Source: Anaerovorax odorimutans (GTDB lineage: Bacteria; Bacillota; Clostridia; Peptostreptococcales; JAAYPU01). From it: a DNA stretch of 64,000 nt. Below are positions 37,652-47,071 of the stretch, piece by piece; within the stretch, counting starts at the first letter, position 1, and each line of letters starts with the position of its first letter. Location: the NCBI GenBank assembly GCA_016841185.1, contig JAENZQ010000010.1, forward strand, positions 1-64,000, written 5' to 3'. The notes beneath the pieces were generated by a model that saw only the letters and a list, made by a program, of their open reading frames with translations, was not told the origin of the DNA and ran no database searches. The position numbers were made by a program, and so were the translations under genes.

Positions 37652-39665
37652 TTTCATCTCCTTTCTGATTGGGAAGTGTCATGGTAAAGCAAGTCCCCTT
37701 ATTGATTTCGCTTTCAACCTGAATATCTCCTCGAAGCTTCTGAACCTCACTATAAACAATATACAAACCTAACCCGGTTCCCTCTCCACTTTTTTTAGTA
37801 GTAAAAAACGGATTAAAAATATTATCGATAATCTCTTTTGGTATACCTTTTCCTGTATCCTGAAATTTAAAAAATATGATATCTCTTTCCGCATAACATG
37901 AAATACGGATTTCGCCTCCGTCGTTCATGGCATCCACCGCATTGGAGATAAGATTTACAATAATGATTTCGAGAGATTCTGTAATTGTATACAGCTTTAT
38001 ACTGGATTGGCAATCCAAGCTGACATGAATATTAGACGTTTTAAGCAAATCGTTTTCAAGAGAAGTAATTGAAGAAAGAAAATCACACAATATGACTTCC
38101 TCCCATTTATTGCTGGAAATCCTTGAGAAATTCAGCAGATTGTTTATAATATTTCCCGATTTTTCTACTGATTTTTCGATGACGTCCAACGCCTTATTTC
38201 TGATTTCTTCATTATTAATACCATCGTTTTTTAATATATAAGAGTAATTTCGTATCAGCCCCAAAGGGTTTCTGATCTCATGCGCAACGCCTGCTGCCAG
38301 TTGCCCTACCGCGATCATTTTGTTATCTTGGAGCATTTGTCTTTCCGCCGCTTTGGCACGGCTCACGTCATTTAACATAATCAAAATTTTGGTTACCCTG
38401 TCTCTGGCGTCCTTAAGAGGGAAGGTAGACATTTCAAATATACGTCCATCATAATTGATTTCTGTCTTTCCTTCCTTTTCCACATCAAAAGTTGCTCTGA
38501 TAACGCTATCCACTATTTTTTTTATGTTGTTATTGATTTTTAACACTTCAAATAATTTCTTGCCGATTGCATTTCTCTTATGCACCTCTAATTTTTGGCT
38601 GAATGCTTTATTAACATTTAAAATCTGATAATCTCTATCCAGCTCTATCATAAGATAAGACACACCGTCAAAAGTTGTCTGAAGATCATTCTTGCTGATG
38701 GTGAGCTGTTCCATTCTTTTTTCCAGTTCAGAATACAGACTTTTATTGGATTCATAAAAATAGTAGAATAAAATAGCAGCTGCCGCAAACATAATAAATA
38801 CCATAATAGCAATCCTGTCCGAAATATTCTCATGAACAAGAGAAGAAGAAAAACCAAACCATTTTAGCTGCAAAGATCCTATATAACCTTCCAATGCTAT
38901 ATTCTGAACAGTTTTATTCAGAATGCTCCATAGTTTTTCATTTTGATCAGATACGCCAAAAACATAATTTTTTTCATACACCGGTACCGGAGACAGGTAA
39001 TAGGAATCAAAAATCTGCTTTTCCTTCAGATAATAACTAATGACAGTTTCTTCGCCTATTATGGCATCTGCTGCATTTATTTCTACCAGATCAATGGCCT
39101 TCGAATAATTGCCTGCCATCATATATTGAATAGATCTTTGTTTTCCTGACTTGGGAATTTTTTGTTCTTCATGGATAATTACGATTGTTTCCCCATTAAG
39201 ATTGTTTATATTTTCTAAATGATCTTTTTTTCTGGAACAAAGTACTCCCCGCGCTTTTATAATCGGAAATGTAAACTTCGCGTATGCCTCCCTTTCCAGA
39301 GAATGTGTCATGATTGCAAAGTCAATTTTTCCTTCATACAAATGTTTCTCTATTTCTTTTTCATTTTCAAAAAACTGGATTTCAACTTGTTTTCCAAGCT
39401 TTTTCGATACTTCACCAATAAAATCCGCAAAAAAGCCTTTGTAGTAATTCTTATCCTCAAATCCTAAAGGTGCAAAATGCGAATTAGCACCGAATACCAG
39501 TCTCTCCTGCCCTATGAGCCATTGCTTTTCTTCTTCTGTCAGTTGTTTGGCAGGTCTGAAATACTCACCATATCCTTCATGATAACTTTTCTGAGATTGT
39601 TGATACAAAAGCATGACAGCAATTGCACATATTAGAAAGCATATAAAAATGACTCTATTTCTCAT
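37641..39665 (-). CDS. Sensor histidine kinase with periplasmic-binding-protein input domain
   Basis: Membrane sensor of 674 residues. N-terminal helix (about 4-20), an extracytoplasmic SBP_bac_3-like domain (about 50-270; [49 protein letters not shown]), a second helix (about 287-305), a PAS domain, HisKA with phosphoacceptor His in [16 protein letters not shown] (near residue 461) and an HATPase domain ([31 protein letters not shown]). The binding domain belongs to the amino-acid-binding family, so the signal is probably an amino acid or similar small molecule, matching the permease next door. Confidence 0.92.
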   Translation of the reverse strand: MRNRVIFICFLICAIAVMLLYQQSQKSYHEGYGEYFRPAKQLTEEEKQWLIGQERLVFGANSHFAPLGFEDKNYYKGFFADFIGEVSKKLGKQVEIQFFENEKEIEKHLYEGKIDFAIMTHSLEREAYAKFTFPIIKARGVLCSRKKDHLENINNLNGETIVIIHEEQKIPKSGKQRSIQYMMAGNYSKAIDLVEINAADAIIGEETVISYYLKEKQIFDSYYLSPVPVYEKNYVFGVSDQNEKLWSILNKTVQNIALEGYIGSLQLKWFGFSSSLVHENISDRIAIMVFIMFAAAAILFYYFYESNKSLYSELEKRMEQLTISKNDLQTTFDGVSYLMIELDRDYQILNVNKAFSQKLEVHKRNAIGKKLFEVLKINNNIKKIVDSVIRATFDVEKEGKTEINYDGRIFEMSTFPLKDARDRVTKILIMLNDVSRAKAAERQMLQDNKMIAVGQLAAGVAHEIRNPLGLIRNYSYILKNDGINNEEIRNKALDVIEKSVEKSGNIINNLLNFSRISSNKWEEVILCDFLSSITSLENDLLKTSNIHVSLDCQSSIKLYTITESLEIIIVNLISNAVDAMNDGGEIRISCYAERDIIFFKFQDTGKGIPKEIIDNIFNPFFTTKKSGEGTGLGLYIVYSEVQKLRGDIQVESEINKGTCFTMTLPNQKGDENEE

Positions 39666-39835
39666 AAGCTTTTCCCCGTTTCGGAAACTTTGAATCCTTT
39701 AAATCCTCAATATTTTTTAAATATTCAATTAAATCGCAAGATGAGCCTATCAAAAAACACATTATTTTAATTATAACACAAATCAGAAGGTATAACAGTC
39801 TATATAATCAGGACATAAATCCAGCAACAGGAAAT

Positions 39836-39864
39836 GAAAAAAGGATTTTGCATCTGCAAAACCC
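39836..39864 (-). terminator. Terminator of metK
   Basis: On the minus strand GGGTTTTGCA-GA-TGCAAAATCC is followed by seven T. It lies about 40 bp after the metK stop codon. Confidence 0.85.
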
Positions 39865-39902
39865 TCTTCGTCATAATTGTCAATTTTCAATTATCAGTTT
39901 AA

Positions 39903-41096
39903 TTAAAATCCTGCCTCTTTTCTGAGGTATTCAGCTTTATCTGTCTTTTCCCAAGGCAGGTCGATATCTGTTCTTCCAAAATGACCATAAGCAGCTACCT
40001 GTCTGTAAATAGGCTGTCTCAGATTGAGATCTCTGATAATGGCTGCCGGCCTTAAATCAAAGTGTTTCATTATAAGTTCTGATAATTTTTCTTCCTCAAC
40101 TTTTCCGGTCCCAAAAGTCTCCACTAAAACAGACACCGGTTTAGCAACGCCGATGGCATAGGCCAATTCTATTTCGCATTTGTCTGCCAGCCCTGCTGCT
40201 ACAATATTTTTTGCCACATATCTTGCCGCATAAGCTGCTGAACGGTCTACCTTTGTAGGATCTTTACCGGAAAAAGCGCCGCCTCCATGTCTGGCATATC
40301 CGCCGTAGGTATCCACAATGATTTTCCTTCCGGTCAATCCTGCATCGCCTTTTGGTCCTCCTATAACAAATCTGCCGGTAGGATTGACATAATACTTGGT
40401 GTTTTCATCCAAAAGCTCAGCGGGAATCACTCCTTTTATTACTTTATCAATAATGTCCTTTTTTATCTGGCTCTGCTGAACCTTCGGACTATGCTGAGTG
40501 GAAACAAGGACAGTATCCACCCGAACAGGCTTGTCATCTTCATATTCAACCGTAACCTGCGTTTTCCCATCTGGTCTCAGATAGGGAAGTGTTTTGTTCT
40601 TTCTGACTTCCGATAATTTTCTTGCCAGCTTGTGGGCCAGTGAAATGGGCATCGGCATCAATTCAGGTGTTTCGTTACAGGCAAATCCGAACATGATTCC
40701 CTGGTCTCCTGCACCAATGGTATCTAAATCTATATGATCCTTAAACTCACCGGTTTTATATTCAAGAGCCGAATCAACACCCATTGCGATATCTGATGAT
40801 TGTTCGTCTATTGAAGTAAGCACCGCACAATTTTCCGCATCAAATCCATACTTGCCTCTTGTATATCCTATATCACTTATCACTTTTCTGATCAGTTTCT
40901 GAATATCTACATAACAATTGGTTGTGATTTCGCCCGCCACCAGAACATATCCGGTGGATACGCTTGTTTCTGCAGCGACTCTGGCATATGGATCTTTTGA
41001 AAATATCTCATCCAAAATGGCGTCTGATATCTGGTCACATATTTTATCCGGATGTCCTTCCGTAACAGATTCTGAAGTAAATAGCCTCTTATTCAT
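39903..41096 (-). CDS. metK: S-adenosylmethionine synthetase
   Basis: Cytosolic enzyme of 397 residues making SAM from methionine and ATP. Diagnostic motifs: [22 protein letters not shown] near the N-terminus, the family signature [12 protein letters not shown], and [21 protein letters not shown]...[16 protein letters not shown]. Length is typical. The start follows GGAGGTAA. A SAM-I riboswitch with its own terminator lies directly upstream, so the gene is switched off when SAM is plentiful. Confidence 0.97.
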   Translation of the reverse strand: MNKRLFTSESVTEGHPDKICDQISDAILDEIFSKDPYARVAAETSVSTGYVLVAGEITTNCYVDIQKLIRKVISDIGYTRGKYGFDAENCAVLTSIDEQSSDIAMGVDSALEYKTGEFKDHIDLDTIGAGDQGIMFGFACNETPELMPMPISLAHKLARKLSEVRKNKTLPYLRPDGKTQVTVEYEDDKPVRVDTVLVSTQHSPKVQQSQIKKDIIDKVIKGVIPAELLDENTKYYVNPTGRFVIGGPKGDAGLTGRKIIVDTYGGYARHGGGAFSGKDPTKVDRSAAYAARYVAKNIVAAGLADKCEIELAYAIGVAKPVSVLVETFGTGKVEEEKLSELIMKHFDLRPAAIIRDLNLRQPIYRQVAAYGHFGRTDIDLPWEKTDKAEYLRKEAGF

Positions 41097-41160
41097 TACT
41101 TTACCTCCTAATGCGATGAATGGTTAATAATTTATATATTGTATTCCCTTAAAATTTCAT

Positions 41161-41300
41161 AAAAAAACCTCTTTCTTAGAAGAGGTACATAATACCCTCA
41201 TCTACCAGAAAATTCATTCTGTAGGACTTAGCACCTTGACATATACATATCAGGTTGCCGGGCTTCACCGGGCCTATTCCCTCTGCCTCTCTTGATAAGG
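41161..41300 (-). promoter_or_regulatory. SAM-I (S-box) riboswitch with terminator
   Basis: On the minus strand the leader begins CTTATCAAGAGAGGCAGAGGGA (41299 downwards), then holds the S-box segments GGCCCGGTGAAGCCCGGCAACC and AAGGTGCTAAGTCCTACAGA, and a closing helix. An intrinsic terminator, CCTCTTCTAAGAAAGAGG plus T-run, ends at 41161. It lies 65 bp before metK and fits SAM-dependent termination. Confidence 0.95.
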
Positions 41301-41398
41301 TAATACAATATGAATTTCACATTTATTCTATCATAGTAAACTGAAATGTCAATATTTACACTTTTTCAGTTTTAATCCTCTTCTCTTTCTATAATGAT

Positions 41399-42244
41399 TT
41401 ACACTTCTATTGTAACATTGTCGATCAATCTTATTGAATCAAAAAGAACCGCTACCGCAACAAGAACTTTCCCTTGTATCTTTTTTACTTCTTTCAGAGA
41501 TTCCGCTTCAACGATTGAAATGTATTCTACTTCTGCATTTGCTTGATTAGTCAGGATCTGTTCCATTTCAGATTTGATCCTGCAGCAATCAGAAATACCT
41601 TTATTAACCAATTCTATTGCCTTTTTCAATGATCTGTACATAACCGCAGCATTTGATCTCTGTAGTTCCGATAAAAGAATGTTTCTGGAACTCATGGCAA
41701 GCCCATCATTTTCCCGTATTGTAGGACTGACAATAATTTCAGGATCCATATTCAAATCCCTGACCATTTGCTTAATGATAACTGCCTGTTGAGCATCTTT
41801 CTGACCAAAATAGGCTCTGTCAGGATGAACAATATTTAGAAGCTTCAATACAACTGTAGCAACGCCAATAAAATGCCCCTTTCTTTTTACCCCACAGAGC
41901 ACATCTGATATTTCCTTTACTTCTATATAGGTTTTATACCCTTCGGGATACATCTCCATAACATCCGGATGGAAAATAACATGTGTCCCTGCACTTTCCG
42001 CCGACTTTAAATCTTTTTCCATATTTGCCGGATATCTATCCGCTTCTTCCGGCTTTCCGAATTGCAAAGGATTTACAAAAATACTAACGACTACAATATT
42101 ATTCTCTTTTGCCGCTCTTTTAACCATAGAAAGATGGCCTTCATGAAGAGCGCCCATGGTTGGAATGAATCCCACGGCATTTCCTGAAGCCTGCTGCTCT
42201 CTTATAAATGCTTTCATTTCACTGATTTGATTAAAGATTTTCAT
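41399..42244 (-). CDS. panC: Pantothenate synthetase
   Basis: Cytosolic enzyme of 281 residues joining pantoate and beta-alanine with ATP. It carries the HIGH-type motif in PTMGALHEGH (28-37), VVVSIFVNPLQFG, YFGQKDAQQ and the KMSKS-like AMSSRN. The start follows AAGGAGG. panB and panD are not adjacent. A terminator hairpin ends only about 25 bp before the start codon, leaving no room for a promoter between them, so panC is probably read from an attenuated leader or by readthrough. Confidence 0.95.
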   Translation of the reverse strand: MKIFNQISEMKAFIREQQASGNAVGFIPTMGALHEGHLSMVKRAAKENNIVVVSIFVNPLQFGKPEEADRYPANMEKDLKSAESAGTHVIFHPDVMEMYPEGYKTYIEVKEISDVLCGVKRKGHFIGVATVVLKLLNIVHPDRAYFGQKDAQQAVIIKQMVRDLNMDPEIIVSPTIRENDGLAMSSRNILLSELQRSNAAVMYRSLKKAIELVNKGISDCCRIKSEMEQILTNQANAEVEYISIVEAESLKEVKKIQGKVLVAVAVLFDSIRLIDNVTIEV

Positions 42245-42268
42245 ACTGCCTCCTTATATGCTTTGCAT

Positions 42269-42349
42269 CAAAAAACCTTCCTGACAAAATCAAGAAGGTT
42301 TTACTTACTACTTTTCCCTGATTCTGTCTCTGTCATCTGATCAAAGCAG
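42269..42349 (-). promoter_or_regulatory. Leader with terminator directly before panC
   Basis: A terminator-like hairpin (arms ACCTTCTTG and CAGGAAGGT on the minus strand, then TTTTTT; 42269-42303) is preceded by a second possible stem-loop at 42308-42349 (CTGCTTT...AAAGTAG, with inner GAT/ATC pairing). The position suggests attenuation of panC. RNA elements called pan motifs are known upstream of pantothenate genes, but I cannot confirm a match. It may instead only end the DUF4349 transcript. Confidence 0.5.
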
Positions 42350-42474
42350 AAATCAATTTTATTTTGTGTAAAATGATATTATGTGTGTGATTCTTACGAT
42401 ATCACCACTTATATATAATCATACAAGTTTAATCGGATTTTTCAACTATTTTCTACAATAGTTCATTTTTCATC

Positions 42475-43398
42475 TTAATCCTTTTTTCTTCTTATTCTAC
42501 TCCATACGGACCGGAAAGGAAATACTATATATTTGAAAGCTTTTTTTCTCAGCAATATAATCAAAATAATCAACAGGACCAGATAAGGCATAATATAGAT
42601 CAGGGAAATAACTGCATTCTGAACAAAATCCGCAAATAATTTTCCTGACTCTTTGACAGCTTCTTTCATTTCCTTAGAAAAAGTATCCGGAACAATGGTT
42701 ACCTCTTCCACCTCATATACATTGACGGTAATGGTAGAATAATCAATTAGAGAATCCATTTTTTTTAAGGTTACCGTATTATTCTCGATCTGATACCTTA
42801 CTTCCTGAAGTTCTCTTTCCAATGCAATAATGTCTTCTAATTTATCTGCCTTTTTTAACAGTTCAAGAAGCCTTTCTTCTTGAATATATTTCGTTTCCAA
42901 CTTGGCCTCGATATCATAATACGCTTCGGTTACATCTTCACTGTTGGTATGAATGGAGCTGATATTACCCCAGTTTTCTGCTGTCTTTTTGATATATTCA
43001 AACTTTTCCTTGGGGATTCGGAGAACGTAATACGCATATCTGGGATCCTTTTCTTGGATTCCTCTTCCTTCGATTGACGAGCTCTCTATATACCCTCCTA
43101 CCTCGTTTACTTTGTTTTCTATACTTTGGGTAGTCTCATCAAAATCTTTTGTCTGTAAAGAGATCTCAGCTTTATAAATAATTTTGTTGTTAGCTGTACG
43201 AATTATTTGTTTTCCTGCATAATCAACTGCCGATTCCCCTCCGTCTTCTTCAGTACGACTCATATCCTGATCCATATTCTCATCAGGTGCCATAGCGGAT
43301 TCTTCTATTGCAGCCCTATCCTGAGATACGCCACAGCCAGAAATCAATGATAGGATCATTATGATGATAACGGTTAAAACCCCTGCTCTTTTTATCAT
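42475..43398 (-). CDS. DUF4349 lipoprotein
   Basis: Predicted lipoprotein of 307 residues. The signal peptide ends in the lipobox LISGC (Cys22). The body has the DUF4349 pattern (IRTANNKIIYKAEISLQTKDFDETTQSIENKVNEVGGYIESSSIEG) and a coiled-coil-like section near 195-225. It ends with a membrane helix (YLVLLIILIILLRKKAF) and a basic tail, so it is anchored at both ends on the outer face of the membrane. The function of the family is not known. It is transcribed alone after GGAGG. Confidence 0.85.
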   Translation of the reverse strand: MIKRAGVLTVIIIMILSLISGCGVSQDRAAIEESAMAPDENMDQDMSRTEEDGGESAVDYAGKQIIRTANNKIIYKAEISLQTKDFDETTQSIENKVNEVGGYIESSSIEGRGIQEKDPRYAYYVLRIPKEKFEYIKKTAENWGNISSIHTNSEDVTEAYYDIEAKLETKYIQEERLLELLKKADKLEDIIALERELQEVRYQIENNTVTLKKMDSLIDYSTITVNVYEVEEVTIVPDTFSKEMKEAVKESGKLFADFVQNAVISLIYIMPYLVLLIILIILLRKKAFKYIVFPFRSVWSRIRRKKD

Positions 43399-43477
43399 TT
43401 TTAAACCTCCGTAAGTTTATTCTTATACCTTATACCTCAATAGACTCAAAAAAAAAGAAAAAGTTCCAAAGTAAAAT

Positions 43478-43670
43478 TTAGGGGTTAGAGGTTAGAGGCA
43501 GTAATAAGATAATGGATAATGGATTAAATTAGAGGTTAGAGGTTAGGGGTTAAGGGTAGACAGAAATTTTCTAAAAGAAAATTTCTACCTTAAATCTTAT
43601 TTCCTTTTATGTCATTGCGAGCATATCGAAGCAATCTCTATTTTATAGATTATGGATTATAGAGTATGGA
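43478..43670 (-). repeat. Composite heptad/hairpin element downstream of the COG2426 gene
   Basis: Shows TTAGAGG and GATAATG heptads, a palindrome with arms AGAAATTTTCT and AGAAAATTTCT (43564-43588), the GC-rich module CATTGCGAGCATATCGAAGCAAT and TATAGAT/TATGGAT heptads. It lacks hairpin 1. It fills most of the 324-bp gap between the COG2426 gene stop and the DUF4349 start. Confidence 0.85.
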
Positions 43671-43705
43671 AGAATTGTAAATTTTCCATTATCAATTGTT
43701 AATTG

Positions 43706-43726
43706 CTAAAGTCCATAGGACTTTAG
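43706..43726. terminator. Hairpin overlapping the stop codon of the COG2426 gene
   Basis: CTAAAGTCC (43706-43714) and GGACTTTAG (43718-43726) form a perfect 9-bp stem with a 3-nt loop. It overlaps the stop codon (43723-43725) and has no T-run, so a role in mRNA end protection is as likely as termination. Confidence 0.5.
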
Positions 43727-44208
43727 CTGAAGCTCGTTATCGCCGTATGGCTTACAAACATCATGATCGCCGCAGCGCAGCAGTTTCCAAAGAAAATGGA
43801 CATCAACGCATTCCGAATCCTCATATTTAATAGCGCTGCTATGGCAGAGCCTGTCCACACACCGGTAGTAGGTAATGGTATCGCTACAAAGATAAATAAC
43901 CCGAATATTCTGTATTTCTTTACTTTACTGCTTTTACCCATGACTCTATTTGTTATTTTGTCTGCTATAATGGTACCGAAAACTGTTTTTCTGAACCATG
44001 CTATAACCGGCCTTAATAATAACAATATAAATGGCACCGGGACCATGCTCCCAACAATTCCCAAAGCTGCAGCATGTAAGGGGCTCATACCCATTGAAAC
44101 ACCATAAGGAATTGCAAGCTTTAACTCCGCCAAAGGCAGCATTGCAATCAGGAAAACAGCCATTTCTCTTGATACAATATCTATAAGATATGCAATCATA
44201 TCGTGCAT
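43723..44208 (-). CDS. COG2426 small multidrug export-like membrane protein
   Basis: Membrane protein of 161 residues with about four or five helices. The pattern ELKLAIPYGVSMGMSPLHAAALGIVGSMVPVPFILLL, then IFVAIPLPTTGVWTGSAIAALLNM, is that of the COG2426 (small multi-drug export, SNARE-associated-like) family. Substrate and role are not established. The GTG/ATG context shows GGGGAA upstream of ATG 44208. The gene is divergent from the TtcA-like gene, separated by a composite repeat. Confidence 0.8.
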   Translation of the reverse strand: MHDMIAYLIDIVSREMAVFLIAMLPLAELKLAIPYGVSMGMSPLHAAALGIVGSMVPVPFILLLLRPVIAWFRKTVFGTIIADKITNRVMGKSSKVKKYRIFGLFIFVAIPLPTTGVWTGSAIAALLNMRIRNALMSIFFGNCCAAAIMMFVSHTAITSFS

Positions 44209-44288
44209 AAGAATTCCCCGTCTCTTTACAAATCATCTAATAAAGATTATATTCTATTAGTAACAAGGATACAATAGGAATTACAGAA

Positions 44289-44522
44289 CAGGGAACAGGT
44301 TAAAGTCAGATAAAAGATACTTAGAGTATAGAGTATGGAATATAGATTATGGAAATTTTGCTAAACAAAATCTACATATAAATACGAGATTGCTTCGCTG
44401 TGCTCGCAATGACATAAAAGTGTGAGTGTAAGTATAAGTGTTAAATGGTAGAAATTTTCTTTAGAAAATTTCTGTCCACCCCTAACCACTAATTAATCAC
44501 TAACCTCTAACCTCTATTACAG
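44289..44522 (+). repeat. Composite heptad/hairpin element upstream of the TtcA-like gene
   Basis: Plus-orientation copy: head (AGGTTAAAGTCAGATAAAAG), TAGAGTA heptads, hairpin GAAATTTTGCTAAACAAAAT, GC-rich module ATTGCTTCGCTGTGCTCGCAAT (as ATTGC...GCAAT, 44389-44410), GTGTAA units, palindrome with arms AGAAATTTTCT and AGAAAATTTCT (44450-44473), and TAACCTC heptads. It ends within 10 bp of the TtcA-like start codon, so any promoter for that gene must lie inside or before the element. Confidence 0.9.
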
Positions 44523-44531
44523 GTGGTTCTT

Positions 44532-45242
44532 ATGAAAAAAATAATGGGATGCCTTAAAAAGGCAGTGGAAACTTATAAAATGATAAACGATGGAGATATC
44601 GTTGGTGTCGGGCTTTCAGGAGGAAAGGACAGCATGGTATTGCTTCATGCTCTAAGACTTTACCAGAACTTCTCTCCGATAAAATATGATATAAAAGCAT
44701 TTTCTCTGACCATGGGTTTTGATGATTTTAACCTGTCTTCTGTTTCAAGTTATTGTCATGCCCATAGCATCGAACATATTATTGAAGCGACAAATATCGG
44801 AAAAGTGATCTTTGATGAAAGAAAAGAAAAACACCCTTGCGGTATGTGTTCAAGGATGAAAAGAGCACGGCTCAGTAAAGTCTGCACCTCTCATGGTGTT
44901 TTTAAGCTGGCTTTAGGCCATCATGGGGATGATGCCATCGAATCTTTGTTGATGAGCATGTTTTTTGAGGGAAGAATCCGGACTTTTAAACCTGTTTCTT
45001 TTATGAACCGCTCATCGATTACTGTAATCCGCCCATTGATATATGCTTTTGAATCCGATATTTCAAAGGCCCTTACGGACTCAAACCTGCCTGTTGTGAA
45101 AAACCCCTGCCCTGTTGATAAAAAAACAAAAAGAGAATTCATGAAAAAGATTTTAGACAGCTTGTCAACAGACATCCCCCATGTCAGAAAAAGACTGTTG
45201 CACGCTCTGGAAAATAAAGAGCAGCTGGAAATCTGGAAATAA
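44532..45242 (+). CDS. TtcA/TilS-like PP-loop ATPase (tRNA thiolation family)
   Basis: Cytosolic enzyme of 236 residues. PP-loop SGGKDS (29-34), the CxxC pair CGMC (103-106), the later Cys in NPCPVDK and the GHHGDD motif are those of TtcA, which thiolates C32 of certain tRNAs using an Fe-S cluster. Start at ATG 44532 follows AGGTGG; GTG 44523 is an in-frame alternative. It is shorter than E. coli TtcA (about 310), as in many Firmicutes homologues. It stands alone after a repeat element. Confidence 0.85.
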   Translation: MKKIMGCLKKAVETYKMINDGDIVGVGLSGGKDSMVLLHALRLYQNFSPIKYDIKAFSLTMGFDDFNLSSVSSYCHAHSIEHIIEATNIGKVIFDERKEKHPCGMCSRMKRARLSKVCTSHGVFKLALGHHGDDAIESLLMSMFFEGRIRTFKPVSFMNRSSITVIRPLIYAFESDISKALTDSNLPVVKNPCPVDKKTKREFMKKILDSLSTDIPHVRKRLLHALENKEQLEIWK

Positions 45243-45296
45243 GTATATTTTTTAGCATTTTTCTTCATAATACTGATAAAGAAAGGATGAAGAAAA

Positions 45297-45686
45297 ATGA
45301 AAAAGAAATTTTATTTGGTGTCTGTACTTCTGCTGACTTTGTTTACCACAGGCTGGATCCTGTTTAACGGTACTGACGATCCCGTCGAAGTGCCGGAAGC
45401 CAGTATCGATGAAACATCGTATATAGACGATATTACTCTGGATACTTTTATAAGAGTGTATGCAAAAGAAATCCTGCAAAATGATGATTATGAACTGACC
45501 GCTGAAAATAGAGAAGAAATCCGTAAAATACTCTCCGTCATGGGAGAAGTCAATATTAAAATACTGAAAAAATCTATTTTTGAGGGTACACAGCAGAAAA
45601 TATCCGATACTGTAAAAGACTTTGTCCAGGAAAATTTCATGTGGGAAGAGAAAATTTTAATGAAACAATACATATTAGAAAATTAA
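45297..45686 (+). CDS. Small membrane-anchored or secreted protein of unknown function
   Basis: Protein of 129 residues. A basic start and one hydrophobic helix (KKKFYLVSVLLLTLFTTGWILF) form a signal or anchor, followed by an acidic, mainly helical outer domain (DDPVEVPEASIDETSYIDDITLDTF and onward). No family is recognised. ATG 45297 has GAAAGGATG upstream. It follows the TtcA-like gene by 54 bp and may be cotranscribed. Confidence 0.6.
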   Translation: MKKKFYLVSVLLLTLFTTGWILFNGTDDPVEVPEASIDETSYIDDITLDTFIRVYAKEILQNDDYELTAENREEIRKILSVMGEVNIKILKKSIFEGTQQKISDTVKDFVQENFMWEEKILMKQYILEN

Positions 45687-45699
45687 TGTTTAGGCAAAG

Positions 45700-45785
45700 A
45701 TAAAAGATTAGAGATAACAGATAATAGTTCAAGTTGATTTTTCCTATTAAGGCAAAATCTCTTTTTTTATCTCTTATCTTTACAG
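45700..45785. repeat. Short heptad tract between convergent genes
   Basis: GATAAAA, GATTAGA, GATAACA and GATAATA units, then a T-rich stretch and TTATCTC/TTATCTT units. It matches the flanks of the larger composite elements without the hairpins. Confidence 0.6.
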
Positions 45786-45790
45786 CCTTA

Positions 45791-46960
45791 TCAGAAGTCT
45801 GTCAGGAAATCAAAGAAGTCTTCGTACCCGCTGTTGACAAATTCATACAGGATGGATTCTTTGAATTCTAATTTTTCTACAAGGGAGATATAATATCTGA
45901 AATCTCCTTTTGACAAATAATTTTCCATCCTTTGCATTTTATCCAGATTATAGCCGGCAACTATAAATTGTCCTGCTTCCGAGATACAATAAACACCGTA
46001 GATATCCCCATTCAACATATAGACCTTTTCCTTCACATGACTGTTATTGAAATTGAATTCTGTAAATAAGTATACAGACGAATGGATATTAAAGAGTGCA
46101 TTGGGCTTTTTTTTCTTGAAAAATTCTATAAAGTCTACATCTTCATCAATATTGTAAATATTGATGTATTCCGGCCGGCTCAGCATAAGTGCGGCTTCTG
46201 CGGCAGAAACATTCAAAGCAGATCTTTTTTGAGCATCGAAAATATAAATTCTCCCATTATCTTTTTTTAACAGGATCTCAGTTATTTCAAGCCTATACTT
46301 CAATTTTTCCTCGATCAAAGATTCACATACATAAGATACCCCGTTTTCATTATCGTGCTCTTCCTCAATGGTGTTTTTTAACAGTGTGGCAGGATGTTTC
46401 CCTTCGTAAAGGAGAAACTCCCTGTTTTCCGATAAATAGGCAACTCCTTCAAAGTCTTTAGCAAAAGCCCGCATGAGAAAATAATTTATCGCTTGGTATT
46501 CCGACTCTATGGGTTCACAAATTTTATTCATAACAGAGTTTTTTTCTTCATTACTAAATCCTATTCTTTTTTTATACAGGAATGTATATTCGCTCCTTGG
46601 TTCCGGTAGGGAAAGATTATTTTTAATATTCATATTCATGTATATTTGAAAAAGGTATCTTGCTTCATTTTCCCTCAAACTTATAAACCGGCCGCCTAAT
46701 CCGCCCATCATAGCCTCTCTTTCTATGGCAAACCGTTCCTTATGATCGCCGTATACGCTGATATAATTGTCAAACCCATATTCTTCAGCATCAAAATGAA
46801 ATAATTGATAATAATCTTCGTCATTCATTTTCCAGTGAATGTACATGCCGATAACACCCATAAGACGGGTATTTGTCACATAAGCAGATATGAATCTCCT
46901 TGAAGCCTGATTCTTCTCTTTATTGTTTCCTTCAATAATTTTTAATTTAGTTTTGTTCAT
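45791..46960 (-). CDS. Hypothetical soluble protein
   Basis: Protein of about 389 residues that I do not recognise. There is no signal peptide or membrane helix. It is rich in Glu, Asp, Tyr and Phe, with the pattern MGVIGMYIHWKMNDEDYYQLFHFDAEEYGFDNY near the N-terminus and an aromatic, acidic C-terminus (GYEDFFDFLTDF). Composition and lack of cysteines suggest an intracellular structural or regulatory protein. I chose ATG 46960, six bases after AGG; two upstream in-frame ATG codons exist. It is divergent from galU. Confidence 0.6.
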   Translation of the reverse strand: MNKTKLKIIEGNNKEKNQASRRFISAYVTNTRLMGVIGMYIHWKMNDEDYYQLFHFDAEEYGFDNYISVYGDHKERFAIEREAMMGGLGGRFISLRENEARYLFQIYMNMNIKNNLSLPEPRSEYTFLYKKRIGFSNEEKNSVMNKICEPIESEYQAINYFLMRAFAKDFEGVAYLSENREFLLYEGKHPATLLKNTIEEEHDNENGVSYVCESLIEEKLKYRLEITEILLKKDNGRIYIFDAQKRSALNVSAAEAALMLSRPEYINIYNIDEDVDFIEFFKKKKPNALFNIHSSVYLFTEFNFNNSHVKEKVYMLNGDIYGVYCISEAGQFIVAGYNLDKMQRMENYLSKGDFRYYISLVEKLEFKESILYEFVNSGYEDFFDFLTDF

Positions 46961-47071
46961 CATAAACCTCATAAGTATTCTTGTTTCTTCATTTAATTTT
47001 TACAATAATTTAATGAAAATACAAGTATTTATTTGATAAAATAAATATAAATAATTTATAGGAGGTGCTTC

